Shown piece after piece: positions 43,801-52,679 of a stretch of 64,000 nucleotides of DNA. How positions within the stretch are numbered: position 1 is the stretch's first letter; each line of letters starts with the position of its first letter. A model generated the notes under the pieces. It saw only the letters and a program-made list of their open reading frames with translations. It searched no databases and was not told the DNA's origin. The stretch comes from Macrocystis pyrifera (Eukaryota; Sar; Phaeophyceae; Laminariales; Laminariaceae), in NCBI GenBank assembly GCA_031763025.1, contig JASSKH010000015.1, positions 1,178,001-1,242,000 on the forward strand, given 5' to 3'. The translations under genes and the position numbers were made by a program.

Positions 43801-46800
43801 ATCCGCTGGAAGGGAGACCTGCCTTTCCTCTTCAAAGTCATCTCCATCAGCAAGGCGCTCAGCATACAGGCGCACCCTGACAAGGTATTTGTTTGTATGC
43901 AGTCGTTAGTCGAGGTATCTGTTATATGGAGGCGTTACTCTTATTTTGTTTTATTGTCTTTTTGATTTTGCGTTGTTTCGTTTCTCAAGTCATCGTCTGT
44001 CACCCCCCCCTCTCTTATTGTTACCGTTGAGCATACTGCTGTGTACCTACTCGTATCGTTTTTAGCCTGCACGCCGAGCATGCAGACTTAAACCTCGTAT
44101 GCAAAAACGGCTTGGCCTGATTGTATTAGTGTGTTATTTTGTTACTGTATTGTTTGGTTGATTTATTGCATTATTGTGTTACCGATTTGCTGAGAGTTTT
44201 TTTAGTAAGAGGTACTTTTTTTTATTCTTATTTATTTTGTCGGCCCTCTAATATGTACATTTTCGCGCACGTACCTTTTGTCGTTATTTTGCCGTTTCAG
44301 CGCCTGGCGGAGAGGCTGCACGCCGAGCGCCCGGACGTCTACAAGGACGACAACCACAAGCCGGAGATGGCGGTCACCCTGTCGGACTTCGAGGGCCTCT
44401 GTGGCTTCCGACCCTTCTACGAGATCGTCTGGAACCTGCACGCCTACCCTGGTGAGTGCAACACCTTTCGTCTTTTTGTCGTTTTCCTTGCCTTTTTTGG
44501 TCTTTTTTTGCGGTTTTGCTTTTCGCCTTTCCCTTTCTTATCTTATACCTGGTACCTGGTATGTTTTTTTGCCTTTCGACCGGTCGCCTTTCGCTCCCTT
44601 GCCTTTTTTCAAATTCCCAGCCGCGTTTTTGCCTTCTGTACCTTTTGCCTCTCAGTTTTGTGCGTCTTTTGCTTTTTCTTTTTCCCTTTTGCCTGTCGTC
44701 TTTTACCTTTGGACTCTTTCACATTTCCCTTTTTCCCATTCACATTCCACCCTTCGCGTTTTTTTTTCGCTTTTCGCCTCTTGCCTTTCGCTTTTCATCT
44801 TGGTCTTTTTTTCTTCCTGGATCCTAATTGGATTCCCCCTTGCTGTATTGTCGCCGGCCCAGAGCTCCGCGGAATGGTTTCCTACTCGGCCCTCAAGGCG
44901 GTGTGCTCGGCGGGCGATGACTTGGCCCGACAGAGGATGGCCCTCAAGAAGCTTTTCGGCTCTTTCGTCAAGTGCGACAAAAACGTCGTCCGGACTCAGG
45001 TGGCCGCCCTCGTTAGCAGGCTCGAGAAAAACGCCCCCGTGGTGAACCCCGGCCGCCCCGTCTCACCACCGCCTTCCAAGAACCCCGAGCGCGCTCCGGA
45101 GCCCATCCGAGAGGCTCTTATTGCTCACAAGGCTGCTGTGGAGTCTCAGGCAGCTGATGAAGCTTCGCAGGCTCCGACTCCCATGTTGACCCCGTCGACT
45201 TCGCTGTCAGCTTCGATTTCTTCGTCTTCTAGCGCGGACGGCTGTACCATCCCGGCGGTACCTGAGGGGTGTGTTGTCGGTGGGGGTAACCTTACCCGGA
45301 ATGCTTCCATGCATTTGGGAGGCAGCATGCGGGGGGGGGCTGGGGGCAGGCACGCTATGGTTGGGACCTTGCCCTCGGCAAAACTAAGCCACGACAGTCT
45401 GGACAGAATGCTGGATGTGGATGTGGATGTGGGGATGGGGGTGGACGTGGAGGCCGTGAGCGTTAGCGGGGATGGTAGTGAATCGTCCCCGGTCAGGGCG
45501 GACCCGGGTGGTCAGTGCGCGAGGGACACTCTGGCGGACGAGACCGCTTCTGAAGAGATTTTCGGGAAGGCCTTCCGAGGGGGGCCGGAGGCTGCAACGA
45601 GATTGGCCGCCAGGCTTCAGCGTGAGGTGGGTTTGTCCGTTTTTTTTTTTTTTTTTTTTTTTTTTATTCTGGTTGTTTTGACGGGCTTTGACCAGGGCTG
45701 TTCACGGGGCGGGTCTAACCTCCTGGGTCAGGTCGGGTTGGCTCGGGTCAGGGTGACCCTACTCGGCTCGTGAGATTTTGAGAACCGTCTGACCCGACCC
45801 GACCGGCCGGACTGGACCCGGCCCGTGAGATTTCCAAAAGTTCGTGACCCGACCCTCGAATAGGGTCTTACATGACCCCTGAAGAGCCCTGGTTTCGTGA
45901 CGGGACGCGGCGTTAATGTGGGAATTTTCTGTTGGTGGGCTATGTTTCATTTGACGTGGGAGAGGGATCGTTTGTTGTGGGTCGTTCGTTGTTGCGGCGG
46001 AAATTTGTAGCGCAAGGTGATGCGTTTTTTTTTTTTGTCTCGGTGCGGGTGTTGAGGGCGCGGGGGAGGATGTTGGTTGTGCGCGTTTGGTTTCTCTTGT
46101 TATTTATTTTTGGTCCCAGGGTTTGTGTCTTTCAAGGGGGGTCGGAGGCGGCAGCAAGACTGGCCGCCAGGCTGCAGTGGGAGGCGGTCTTTTGTGTTAT
46201 ATTACAGTGCTTGTATCACGGCAAGAATGCACCGACTCTGTTTTGAAGCAGATTGTCCCCAAAACGTGGGTTCGGCTCTGAAGGGATTGATTGTTGTTGC
46301 TTCTGTTAGAGGTGTTGCTGCGGGTTCTCATGGTGCGAGGCGTGTGTGTTTTTCTTAGGTCCGTGTACGGGTGTTATATACATACGAGTATATATCAATT
46401 GAGGCAGGCGGGGGGGTTGTTGTGGCGACGAAGGATGGTCCAACAACGTTGGTTGAGCTCTTAAGGGTTGTTGACTCTGGTACAGGTGTTGCGGCGGGTT
46501 TTCATGGGGGCGAGGTATTTGTGTATTTTGTTGTCTGTGTACGGGTGCTTTTTTCTTGTCTTTTCTTGTATAGTGGTTGTTGTGAGTTGTTCTTTTTTTG
46601 TGGGTTGCTAATTTTTTCCCCCCTTGTTTCCTTCGTGGCTTGCAGGATGCGGACTCCCAGCGCGTGATGCTCCGGCTGTCGAAGGAGTATCCCGGTGACC
46701 TAGGCATCTTGATGCCTCTCATGCTCAATCTGCTCCAGCTCAAGCCCGGCCTGGCCTTCTTCATGACCGTTGACGAGCCCCACGCCTACCTTCGCGGTGA

Positions 46801-48567
46801 CATCCTTGAGGTAAGATCAGTGACAGCATATCATCAGATTGTTGACAGATGGTTGATATAAATGTACCTAAATGGTGAATATAGAAAGTCGTAGATTTGG
46901 GATTATGCAAAGGTTGTAAACGACAGATGCCTGGTGATATACACAATAACTGACCGCGTTGTGATCGATCTTACGTTTACCTTCGCGGTGACACTCTTGA
47001 GGTGAGAGATCACGACAGATCATCGACAGTCATTGACAGGTCGTCGACATATGCATGAAAACATGGTGAAAACAAGATGAGTTGAGGTGAAATCACGAAA
47101 GATTCTCGACAGATGGACAGTTCATTGACAGGTCATCGACATGTGTATGAAAACCTAGTCAAGACAACAAATATGAGTTGAGGTGAAATCACGAAGGATC
47201 CTCGACAGATCATCGGCAATCTGAACATACATCAAAATGTTGAAATACACCAAAGATTAACGGAGGCGGGGATACGACAGATACATCGACAGTTTATCGA
47301 CGTATCACTTTATTTTTTCTTCATCAGCAGCATTTCTTTTCTAACAAGCATTTCTCTTCGGGCAGTTCTCCGCGAAAGCGTTTCGCCTGTAGTATATCTA
47401 TCTCAGTTTATCTGCTATTGATGGCTTTTGTTCTCTGCTAATCTTTCTCTGGCAGTTTTCCTCGGCTAACCTTTATCTGCTACTATTTCGCTTGCCGATA
47501 TTTTTTCTGTCAACTTTTGTCTGGCACGACCAGGTCATGGCGTGCTCCAACAATGTCGTCCGAGCGGCTCTGACCCCCAAGTTCCGCGACGTGAACCTCC
47601 TGGTAGAGATGCTCACGTACAACATGGGTGCACCGGCGGTATTGCCGGCTGAAACGGTCGACGCCTGTCGCAAACGTTACACGCCTCCGATCAACGACTT
47701 CGAGATTCAGATCTTGCAGGTAGGACGCCGTGAAAAATGTGTCGAGGAAGGTGCATAGAAGGTACCCGGGTATCGAGGACCTGGTTGTATTGGGCATACT
47801 CCGGTAGGTACCCGAGCACCCGGGTACCAACTCGAGAACCTGTATTTTTTGGGCATACTCTTGTAGGTACCCGAGCACCCGGGTACCAAACCTGGTTGGT
47901 GTGATGATACTCGGGTAGGTACCCGGGTACCCTTCAGATGATTGCCTGCTGAGGGTGATTGAGACATGCGATGCTCGCCGCACGGCTCCGATGAACGACT
48001 TGGGAGATGCCGATGTTATTTTCTTGACTCCCAATATCGTAACCCTTTCATATAGCACTGCACTGCTCTACATTAATCTCCTAAATCTGAGTCTAATCCC
48101 TTTCCTTCACGACGGGAGTGCAGTCCTGAAGGCGTTTTACTTGAAAGTCCTGTTGCGTACTACTTGCAGTTTTTTTCTTGTCGACCAGATTTATGGACCC
48201 CCCGCCACCCCCCGCCGCTTTTGCCCCCTTTCGCTTCGTTCCCATCTCCTCGCCTCACAAACGCCAGGTTCCCGCAAACGAACGGTATGACCTGGAAGCG
48301 ATGGAGGTACCGGTAGTGATGGTCGCGCTAGCCGGCGGCGCTGACGGCCGCGTGATCGAGAGCGAGAGTGGCCGGGAAATTAAGGCATGTGAAGGAGGCG
48401 TGTTTTTCCTCCCAGCGTACACCGCTGTAGTGGTGTGCTCTGGTTCGAAGGGTGACGGTATTAAGATGGCCCTGGCGCACACGAACCTCCACTGGGGAGC
48501 GCTGGCGGCCCCTACTCCGAATTCTCCCAGGAGGCGCGGCTCTGCGCGTGCCCCTGCGTTCGCGTAG
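31862..48567 (+). CDS. MPI: Mannose-6-phosphate isomerase, type I (eight exons)
   Basis: Zinc enzyme interconverting fructose-6-phosphate and mannose-6-phosphate in the cytosol, feeding GDP-mannose and thus glycoprotein and cell-wall polysaccharide synthesis (in brown algae also alginate and fucoidan; that link is inference). Exons: 31862-31888, 41389-41562, 43765-43884, 44301-44451, 44863-45626, 46646-46810, 47534-47719, 48268-48567. All introns are GT...AG and the frame is continuous for ~628 residues. Zinc ligands expected of the family are present: Gln and His of SIQAHPDK (about 102, 104), Glu of NHKPEMA (129), and His of PHAYL (458). The active-site Arg lies in VVRAALTPK (477). The protein is ~200 residues longer than usual, chiefly from a low-complexity insert at about 217-387. 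Introns range from 411 bp to 9.5 kb. Confidence 0.95.
33664..33992 (+). mobile_element. tRNA-headed, A-tailed SINE
   Basis: The head has pol III A-box-like TGGCTTGGTATACATAGG and B-box-like GGGTTCAAACC (T-arm GTGGG-TTCAAAC-CTCAC), ~45 bp apart, and a near 7-bp acceptor-like pairing. The body (GACGAGCAGTGGGAATGCTG, ACACCTGTGACCACGG, GGCTTGTCCAGA, GGAAAGTAAAAGTGATGATG) matches the antisense copy at 6119-6301. The 3' end is an A-rich tail (33970-33991). It lies in MPI intron 1. Confidence 0.75.
34183..34276. mobile_element. Palindromic MITE family P, copy 2
   Basis: ACTGCAGTCCCGTTTTGGGG and TCTCCAAAACGTGACTGCAG form the arms. In MPI intron 1. Confidence 0.8.
34980..35190 (+). repeat. Two-unit repeat and dispersed-repeat cluster
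   Basis: Two units containing GGGCCGAGTTTCCGACTTG, TTGGGTTTCCATACCTGTA / CTGGGCTTCCATACCTGTAA and TTCTGCTTTTATA, ~120 bp apart. A relative lies near 7420-7455. Followed at 35262-35390 by a copy of the GGCTCGCTTCGCTCGCC / AGTCGACTTGCCGACTTAC repeat. Confidence 0.7.
36829..36880. repeat. AT-rich (ATATATCG) palindromic run
   Basis: ATCGATATATCATATATCGA and related words form a self-complementary stretch in MPI intron 1. Confidence 0.75.
37690..38000 (+). repeat. Diverged tandem duplication, ~150 bp
   Basis: Blocks such as ATCTGCCTTCCCAGCCACAT / ATCTGCCCGCCCAGGCACAT and GCCAACTAACTGACTCTAAA / GCCAACTGACTGACTTAAAT occur in the same order twice. Confidence 0.65.
38512..38600. mobile_element. Palindromic MITE family P, copy 3
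   Basis: CGCCGCAGTCCCTTTTGGGG ... TCTCCCCAAAACGCGACTGC, ending CTGAAAGGG. Confidence 0.82.
38655..38762. mobile_element. Palindromic MITE family A, copy 11
   Basis: TGACAGGGGTCCATAG ... CTATGGTCCTCCGTAA with TA flanks; diverged termini. Confidence 0.85.
39560..39655 (+). repeat. Two-unit tandem repeat, ~43 bp
   Basis: TGTAATATGTGTAGCCAAAT followed by GGCGGTGTACCGTAAAT occurs twice, with a third partial GTGTACCGTGAATTT. Confidence 0.8.
41101..41235 (+). pseudogene. MPI: Shadow(s) of MPI exon 2 acceptor and 5' part
   Basis: Upstream of true exon 2 lie two decayed copies of its start. The first (41094-41126) reads CGGTAATACCAACATACCTG GGGC. The second (41130-41235) reads TCAATATACCTGGGGCGGTG, then GACTCTCTGAGTACGCCGTC and ATGCCCGAGG. 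They match the true exon (CAATACGCCTGGGGCAAG ... GACTCTGAGTACACCGTC ATGCCCGAGG) but contain stops and indels. Confidence 0.85.
41281..41309 (+). repeat. C homopolymer (~29 nt)
   Basis: Uninterrupted C tract between the shadow of exon 2 and a (CCCTA)n run at about 41331-41356. Confidence 0.85.
41389..41562 (+). CDS. MPI: MPI exon 2
   Basis: 58 codons, phase 0 both ends, from GGTAATAG to CTCAAG|GTGAGG. Carries the N-terminal family motif QYAWGKKG, then [19 protein letters not shown], the substrate-side WxGTHP block typical of type I isomerases. Confidence 0.95.
42270..42420 (+). repeat. Diverged older copy of the 290-bp repeat
   Basis: Shares TTGAGTCGGCTGGCTTCCTT, AGCCAATCAGTAGGCCGTGT and TTGACTGAC words with the two downstream copies but is much diverged and carries its own small duplication (GTGACTAGCGGTGACGTCGT twice). 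Confidence 0.75.
42456..43035 (+). repeat. Perfect 290-bp tandem duplication
   Basis: 42456-42745 and 42746-43035 appear identical by eye, each running from TTGAGTCGGCTGTTTTCCTT to TTCTCCGAAGATATCC. In MPI intron 2. Either very recent or an assembly artefact. Confidence 0.92.
43020..43292 (-). CDS. Ala-rich coiled-coil-like ORF nested antisense in MPI intron 2
   Basis: On the minus strand an ATG at 43292 opens ~90 codons: [20 protein letters not shown], then long Ala/Glu/Arg heptad-like sequence ([40 protein letters not shown]) and a tail LNKDIFGEK shared with sequence near 43.5 kb. The composition is typical of an extended helix. G/C-ending third positions favour the minus strand, although the plus strand is also open. 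It may be a small gene, a first exon, or a fragment of a mobile-element protein such as gag; family not recognised. Confidence 0.4.
43765..43884 (+). CDS. MPI: MPI exon 3
   Basis: 40 codons, phase 0 both ends, between CCTGTAG and GACAAG|GTATTT. Contains [19 protein letters not shown], then AHPDK: the first two zinc ligands (Gln, His). Confidence 0.95.
44063..44090 (+). pseudogene. MPI: Short shadow of MPI exon 4 start
   Basis: TTTAGCCTGCACGCCGAGCA resembles the exon 4 region GAGGCTGCACGCCGAGCG, including a TAG acceptor-like flank. Only ~25 bp, so tentative. Confidence 0.35.
44301..44451 (+). CDS. MPI: MPI exon 4
   Basis: 151 nt, enters phase 0 after GCCGTTTCAG and leaves phase 1 at CCTG|GTGAGT. 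Holds [10 protein letters not shown] (zinc-ligand Glu) and [13 protein letters not shown], both strongly diagnostic. Confidence 0.95.
44863..45626 (+). CDS. MPI: MPI exon 5, with long low-complexity insert
   Basis: 764 nt, phase 1 to phase 0, from GGCCCAG to CGTGAG|GTGGGT. The first ~59 residues ([14 protein letters not shown] ... VSRLEKNAP) are the helical insertion of type I isomerases, and the last ~25 ([20 protein letters not shown]) rejoin the family. Between them are ~171 residues rich in Pro, Ser, Gly, Ala, Val and Asp (for example [26 protein letters not shown]) with no counterpart in the usual enzyme. The frame stays open throughout, so this is probably translated, but a missed intron is possible. 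Confidence 0.88.
45693..45891. mobile_element. CAGGG-ended element with GGGTC words
   Basis: Ends CAGGGCTGTTCACGGG and CCCCTGAAGAGCCCTG are inverted repeats. The interior is dominated by GGTCGGGTTGGCTCGGGTCA and TGACCCGACCCGACC. In MPI intron 5. The hAT-like CAGGGCTGTTCA terminus is suggestive; no exact target duplication. Confidence 0.7.
46121..46195 (+). pseudogene. MPI: Shadow of MPI exon 5 3' end
   Basis: GGGGTCGGAGGCGGCAGCAA, GACTGGCCGCCAGGCTGCAG and TGGGAGGCGG copy GGGGCCGGAGGCTGCAACGA, GATTGGCCGCCAGGCTTCAG and CGTGAGGTGG at 45578-45630. The donor GT has become GC and a base is altered upstream, so it is not a usable duplicate exon. Confidence 0.85.
46240..46290. mobile_element. Half copy of palindromic MITE family P
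   Basis: ATTGTCCCCAAAACGTGGGT followed by GGCTCTGAAGGGATT corresponds to one arm of the family. Confidence 0.5.
46646..46810 (+). CDS. MPI: MPI exon 6
   Basis: 55 codons, phase 0 both ends, between GGCTTGCAG and CTTGAG|GTAAGA. Encodes [27 protein letters not shown] and EPHAYLRGD, with the third histidine-type zinc ligand in PHAYL. Confidence 0.95.
46940..47300 (+). repeat. MPI: Shadow of MPI exon 6 end plus degenerate ATCGACAG repeats
   Basis: 46971-47005 (TACCTTCGCGGTGACACTCT, TGAGGTGAGAGATCACGACA) copies the last ~25 bp of exon 6 and its donor (TACCTTCGCGGTGACATCCT, TGAGGTAAGATCAGTGACA). The following ~300 bp repeat GATCATCGACAGTCATTGAC-like words, seemingly amplified from the start of the same intron. 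Confidence 0.75.
47534..47719 (+). CDS. MPI: MPI exon 7
   Basis: 62 codons, phase 0 both ends, between CGACCAG and TTGCAG|GTAGGA. Encodes [20 protein letters not shown], the most conserved block of the family with the catalytic Arg, then [11 protein letters not shown]. Confidence 0.96.
47755..47935 (+). repeat. GGTACCCGGGTACC minisatellite (MPI intron 7)
   Basis: About three ~60-bp units with TTGGGCATACTC, GTAGGTACCCGAGCACCCGG and ACCTGGTTG. Related units recur at 52680-52870. Confidence 0.85.
47939..48012 (+). pseudogene. MPI: Shadow of MPI exon 7 3' end
   Basis: GATTGCCTGCTGAGGGTGAT, TGAGACATGCGATGCTCGCC and GCACGGCTCCGATGAACGAC align, with small indels, to exon 7 at about 47640-47710 (TATTGCCGGCTGAAACGGTC ... 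ACGCCTCCGATCAACGAC). The equivalent of the donor is lost. Confidence 0.8.
48268..48567 (+). CDS. MPI: MPI exon 8 (C terminus)
   Basis: Begins after ACGCCAG and ends at TAG 48565-48567. Encodes the C-terminal cupin-like strand region: [20 protein letters not shown] ... [20 protein letters not shown], then [14 protein letters not shown] and a basic, low-complexity end ([14 protein letters not shown]). The 99 residues fit the usual end of the enzyme. Confidence 0.93.
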   Translation, partial: VPANERYDLEAMEVPVVMVALAGGADGRVIESESGREIKACEGGVFFLPAYTAVVVCSGSKGDGIKMALAHTNLHWGALAAPTPNSPRRRGSARAPAFA

Positions 48568-48589
48568 TACTTGGTTGCTTGGCGGGCTG

Positions 48590-48940
48590 CTCATAGTTTG
48601 GTCGACTGTTTGGCGGACGCTGGTATTGGCTTTGATTCGTTGGAAAACGCTGATTGGTTGAGAATTTGGCAAACCCCGATTGGTCGATTGGCGGATGGAT
48701 GTTACTGGTTGATGAATTGGCAGAGGCTGATTGGTTGATTGGTTGTCAAACGTTGATTGGTTGATGGATTTGCTGACAGTGACTGGTTGATTAGTTGTCA
48801 AACGCTGATTGCTCTATTAATTGCCAAACGCTGATTGGTTAGTGGTTAGTTTGTCGGCAGACGGTGATTGGCTGATCAATGATTGACACGCTGACTGGTT
48901 GATGGGGAGACGCTTGGTAGTTAGCGGACGCTGATTGGCG
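48590..48940 (+). repeat. Degenerate GCTGATTGGTTGATNG repeats
   Basis: About ten loosely periodic units (~30 bp) of AACGCTGATTGGTTGATGG type begin ~25 bp after the MPI stop. They would be in or just past the 3' untranslated region. Confidence 0.75.
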
Positions 48941-49489
48941 GGCGCTGTTTTTTTTTTTCTGCGACGCAAGCGTTCATAGAGTGGAGGGAGGAGAGAGAAA
49001 AAAAAGGGTTTCCATCCCTGGCTCGTTTTTTCGCGAGGGGCGTGGGGCTTCTGTTTTTTTTCGTCGTTCACTGCAACGGGGGGGGGGGGGTGTCACGTAG
49101 GGGAGGGGTATCATTTGTGGTGCCCGGCCAATCCCTCTGCTAGGCGGTATTTGCAGGTGTTTTTCGTGGGGGAAGAGGGGGGGGTGATGGTGGTAGTGAC
49201 TGGGGGATGGAGAATGAATGGAGTGATTGATGGATGGATGGCGTGATGGATGGGATGCCGTGATTGATGGATTGATGGATTGATGGATGACTGAACTGTT
49301 GTGCTGGTGAACTGAACGAGGGTGTTTTTTGTCGAGAACCTTATTGACGAGCCTTGCCATCGCCGGGTGTCGCAATGGTACGAGGGTGCTTTCTGTCGAA
49401 ACTTTTATTCGTTAGTTCGGCGTTGCCGTGTTGGAAGTCTCTTGGGAATGATGCAGCTATTTATTAGGTAGGGACGGGGGTGGTGGTGT

Positions 49490-49678
49490 TACTCATGCAT
49501 AGCATGCATGGCCGTAGTCGCACTGACTAGAGACCCTCCCATCCCTACATTGCCGGGACGGAGCACGTCAGGTTTTCATCGGCCAGGCAGACATTGCTTG
49601 CACCAAGCGTGAAGCGCAGTGAGGGGTTTGGCGAGAAGCATGCAGGGTGAGCTGCATCTTACTACGAACCGCTTGTGA
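49490..49678 (-). repeat. Poly(C)-bounded repeat family B, copy 7 (inverted)
   Basis: CATGCATAGCATGCATGGCC ... GGACGGAGCACGTCAGGTTT ... CATCTTACTACGAACCGC, ending just before the next copy. Confidence 0.8.
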
Positions 49679-49985
49679 GGGGTGGGGGGGGTGTACTCAT
49701 TATCATGCATGGCCGTAGTCGTATGGCCATGGACCCTCGCATCCCTACAATGCCGGGACGGAGCACGTCGGGTTTTCACCGACCAGGCAGACATTGCTTG
49801 CACCACGCGCGAAGTGCCGTGCTGTGTTGGGCGAGGCGCATGGAGGGTGAGCTGCATCCTACTAAGAACCGCTTTAGAGGCGGATTTTCTTGCATATGGA
49901 TGACAGCATCAATCAATTGATTTAATTTCTGGTGTGGCCACTTCCAGAGACAGCAATGGGTTCACTGTGTTAACTGCCTCGTGGG
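49679..49985 (-). repeat. Poly(C)-bounded repeat family B, copy 8 (inverted, full)
   Basis: From GGGTGTACTCATTATCATGC to CCACTTCCAGAGACAGCAAT, GGGTTCACTGTGTTAACTGC and CTCGTGGGTGC. Directly follows copy 7 head to tail. Confidence 0.85.
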
Positions 49986-52679
49986 TGCGGGCTGGGAAAG
50001 AAGGGGGGGCGTGTGGAGGTTGGTGTCATGTTTGAGATGATTTGTTCGTCGCCGACTATGTTGTTGCTGTGGGGTTGTCATGTCATAATGAGGCGGCGGG
50101 ACGAAACGAGCCCAACGGAACGACGGTTCTCAATGTCCTTCCCCCCCCCCCCCCCCCCCTCCGCCCCTTTACGTTCGGCTTTTATGATATTTAGCGTGGC
50201 GAGAGAGAGGATTGGGAGTGTTTCCGTGAGAAGTGCATGTGGAAACGAGGGGTCGTGTTGGTTTGTACTTTGGGAAAATGTGTTTTTTTTTTGTCCTTGG
50301 ACGACAGCGGGCGGGTGATGAGCGGACGGAGGACAGCATGGCGCGGTTTTGACGCGTTCTGAAGGCGTTTTCGTTCGTGTGTGCAGTGCCCACCTAGTCG
50401 GGGGTTTTGGCTCCGCTTTGTTGGGTGTTGTTTCTGTTTACCAAGTCTGGGTTGTGTTAGCACTCGACTTCGTCAGCGCTTCCGTGGCCGCTTTTTTTAG
50501 TCTGGGCTTGTTAGCACTCGACTTTGTCGTCGGTTGCGTGGCCGCTTCAAGTAGAAGCCTTGTCTCCTTTTTTTGCTTTTTTTTTATAGATATGTCCTTT
50601 CTGTCTCCCCACCGAGCTGCTACGATTTAATGGCCTCGGCGTGTTACTAGTGGCCTTTCTGAAGCACTCTGACTCATTTATTCTTGGATTCCTTATCGAG
50701 GGAGGTATCTGAAAGACTCGCGGGTATAATAGACCCTTCTCCGACTGATTCGGAAGAAAAGGACTCTGATGAAAGAGTCTCGGATTATTGACGAAGTGCT
50801 TTTGGATTGTTCGCGGGCTCTGTACAGGGGACACGACACTAGACGAGTCGCGGATTGTTGAGGGAGTACCATTGAACTGTTCGCGGACTCTCGGGAGAAG
50901 AATAGTTATTGATGTTGTGCCGTCTACGCATGTGACGTGTGAGGAAACTGCCCACAAGACGGCTTTTGCCTACAGCACGTAAGTATGTACGTACGTGTAG
51001 GGTAGCCCGCCGGAAAGGCATCGAATTGTTCGCTTGTCAGTCCTCGAGTTGTTCTCTGTCGGGCATCGAGTTGCTCGCCGCTGATTACTTATTTTTTCCC
51101 CCTTCCCCTGCTTTTCTTGGATGGTGTACTGAGTTTGGTGTTGCTGACTTGGTTCATGGTGCTCTGACCGTCGTTGGTCGTGCTGACGACTTGAGTGCTG
51201 CTACTGACATGGGTGTGCTACTGATTTGATTGTTCGTACTGATTTGATAGTGGGTTCTTTGGTGTTGATACTGGCTGCTGCATGCTTTCGGAGCTTCATA
51301 CATACATTTTAAAAACTTGTCTTTTTTGCCTTGATCGCCCTTTTATTTTCTGTTTGTTTTTTCCGTGTCGGATGGGTGGGTGCGTGCTGGGTTTTGGTAG
51401 GTCGATCTATCGACTGGGCCTGCTCTCGGTTGGTTGACTGACTGGTTGGTCCATATTATTTCGATTGGTCGGAACATTTTCGACGGGTTGAAGTCATTGA
51501 CGGATTAAATTCGTTTTGATTCGGTCGAAGTCGGTTTGGTTGGTCGAAATATTTCTGACGGGTGAAGTCATTGATGGATTGATGTCGTTTTCATTTGTCA
51601 GACTCGTTTTTCGATTGCTCGAAACCGTTTGATGAGTCGAAACCGTTTTCAGTTTTCGACACAGAACGATCCCCGTACCGTGAGGGTTTTGTGGTGGCGA
51701 GGCGGGTCGGGACAGCACTTGATAGGGCTGGACTGGACTGGACAGGTCCAAGACAGGAGGCATCTTGTTTTCATACTTTTGTTTTTTTTCGAATTATACA
51801 CAATAGAGTGCTAAGATTTATTCCCCCTTAGCATCCTTTTTTCCTCTTCTGGCTTACCTGGTACCTGGTGTATACGACCCCCTTCCTATAGGTATTGTGG
51901 GCTACTTCTACCTCTAATAGTACAGGTACTACTAACTTCTTCTATTTATACTACTAATTCTATGGGTGCGTACTAGCGATGGCCGGAAAGACGGGTGGGG
52001 GGGCGTCATCGCGGCAGCTTGAAGCTGTTTGTATCACAAGCGTACTTGCTTGCCTGGGTAGGATCCATGTACGAAGGTGGCCATGTGCTGCTGTGTCGCC
52101 GGCGTGCTTGCTTGCCTGGGTAGGGTCGAGGTATGATATGATGATTGAAAGCGTCGGTTGCTGGGCTACACGCGTGCCTGTCTAGGGCAAGATCGGGCAA
52201 ATGAAGATAGCCGGGTGTTGCTGTGTCGCGCCCTGAGTTGCCTAGGGTAAGCTCGGGGTAGTCTATTATTATAGTCCTGTGTCAGTCACACGCGTGCTTG
52301 CCTAGCTAAGATCCGATCAGAGTATTGTAGTAGTGGTCGGGTGCTGCTGGTGTTATCTACGTCACCTTTAAGGCCGACCCTTGCGCGGCGTCGCCATCAA
52401 GTAGTATCGTAGTGTCAAGTATTTCTAGTCGCCATGGTTTTGTTTGCTGTTTTTGGTGCGGTGAGGTTGGACGAATACAACCACAACGGGATGGTTGGCA
52501 GTCCTCCCCTCTTGATTTTTAGGGCGTATTTGGTCTCTTGCTTTTTTCTTGGGTGTCGGGAGGGAAAGGGTTGCCTTGTGCGCCGCACCCCCCTGATTAT
52601 TATTATATTATACGTCGTCAAGTCAATGTCTTTCGGTTCCCCTTCTTTCTTGCATTTGAAGCACGTTCCTACTTACGTG

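Noticed and set aside
44278-45045. Alternative long frame overlapping MPI exons 4 and 5
   Set aside because: Ser/Thr/Phe-rich by-product of the pyrimidine intron and of out-of-frame exons; MPI motifs are in the other frame.
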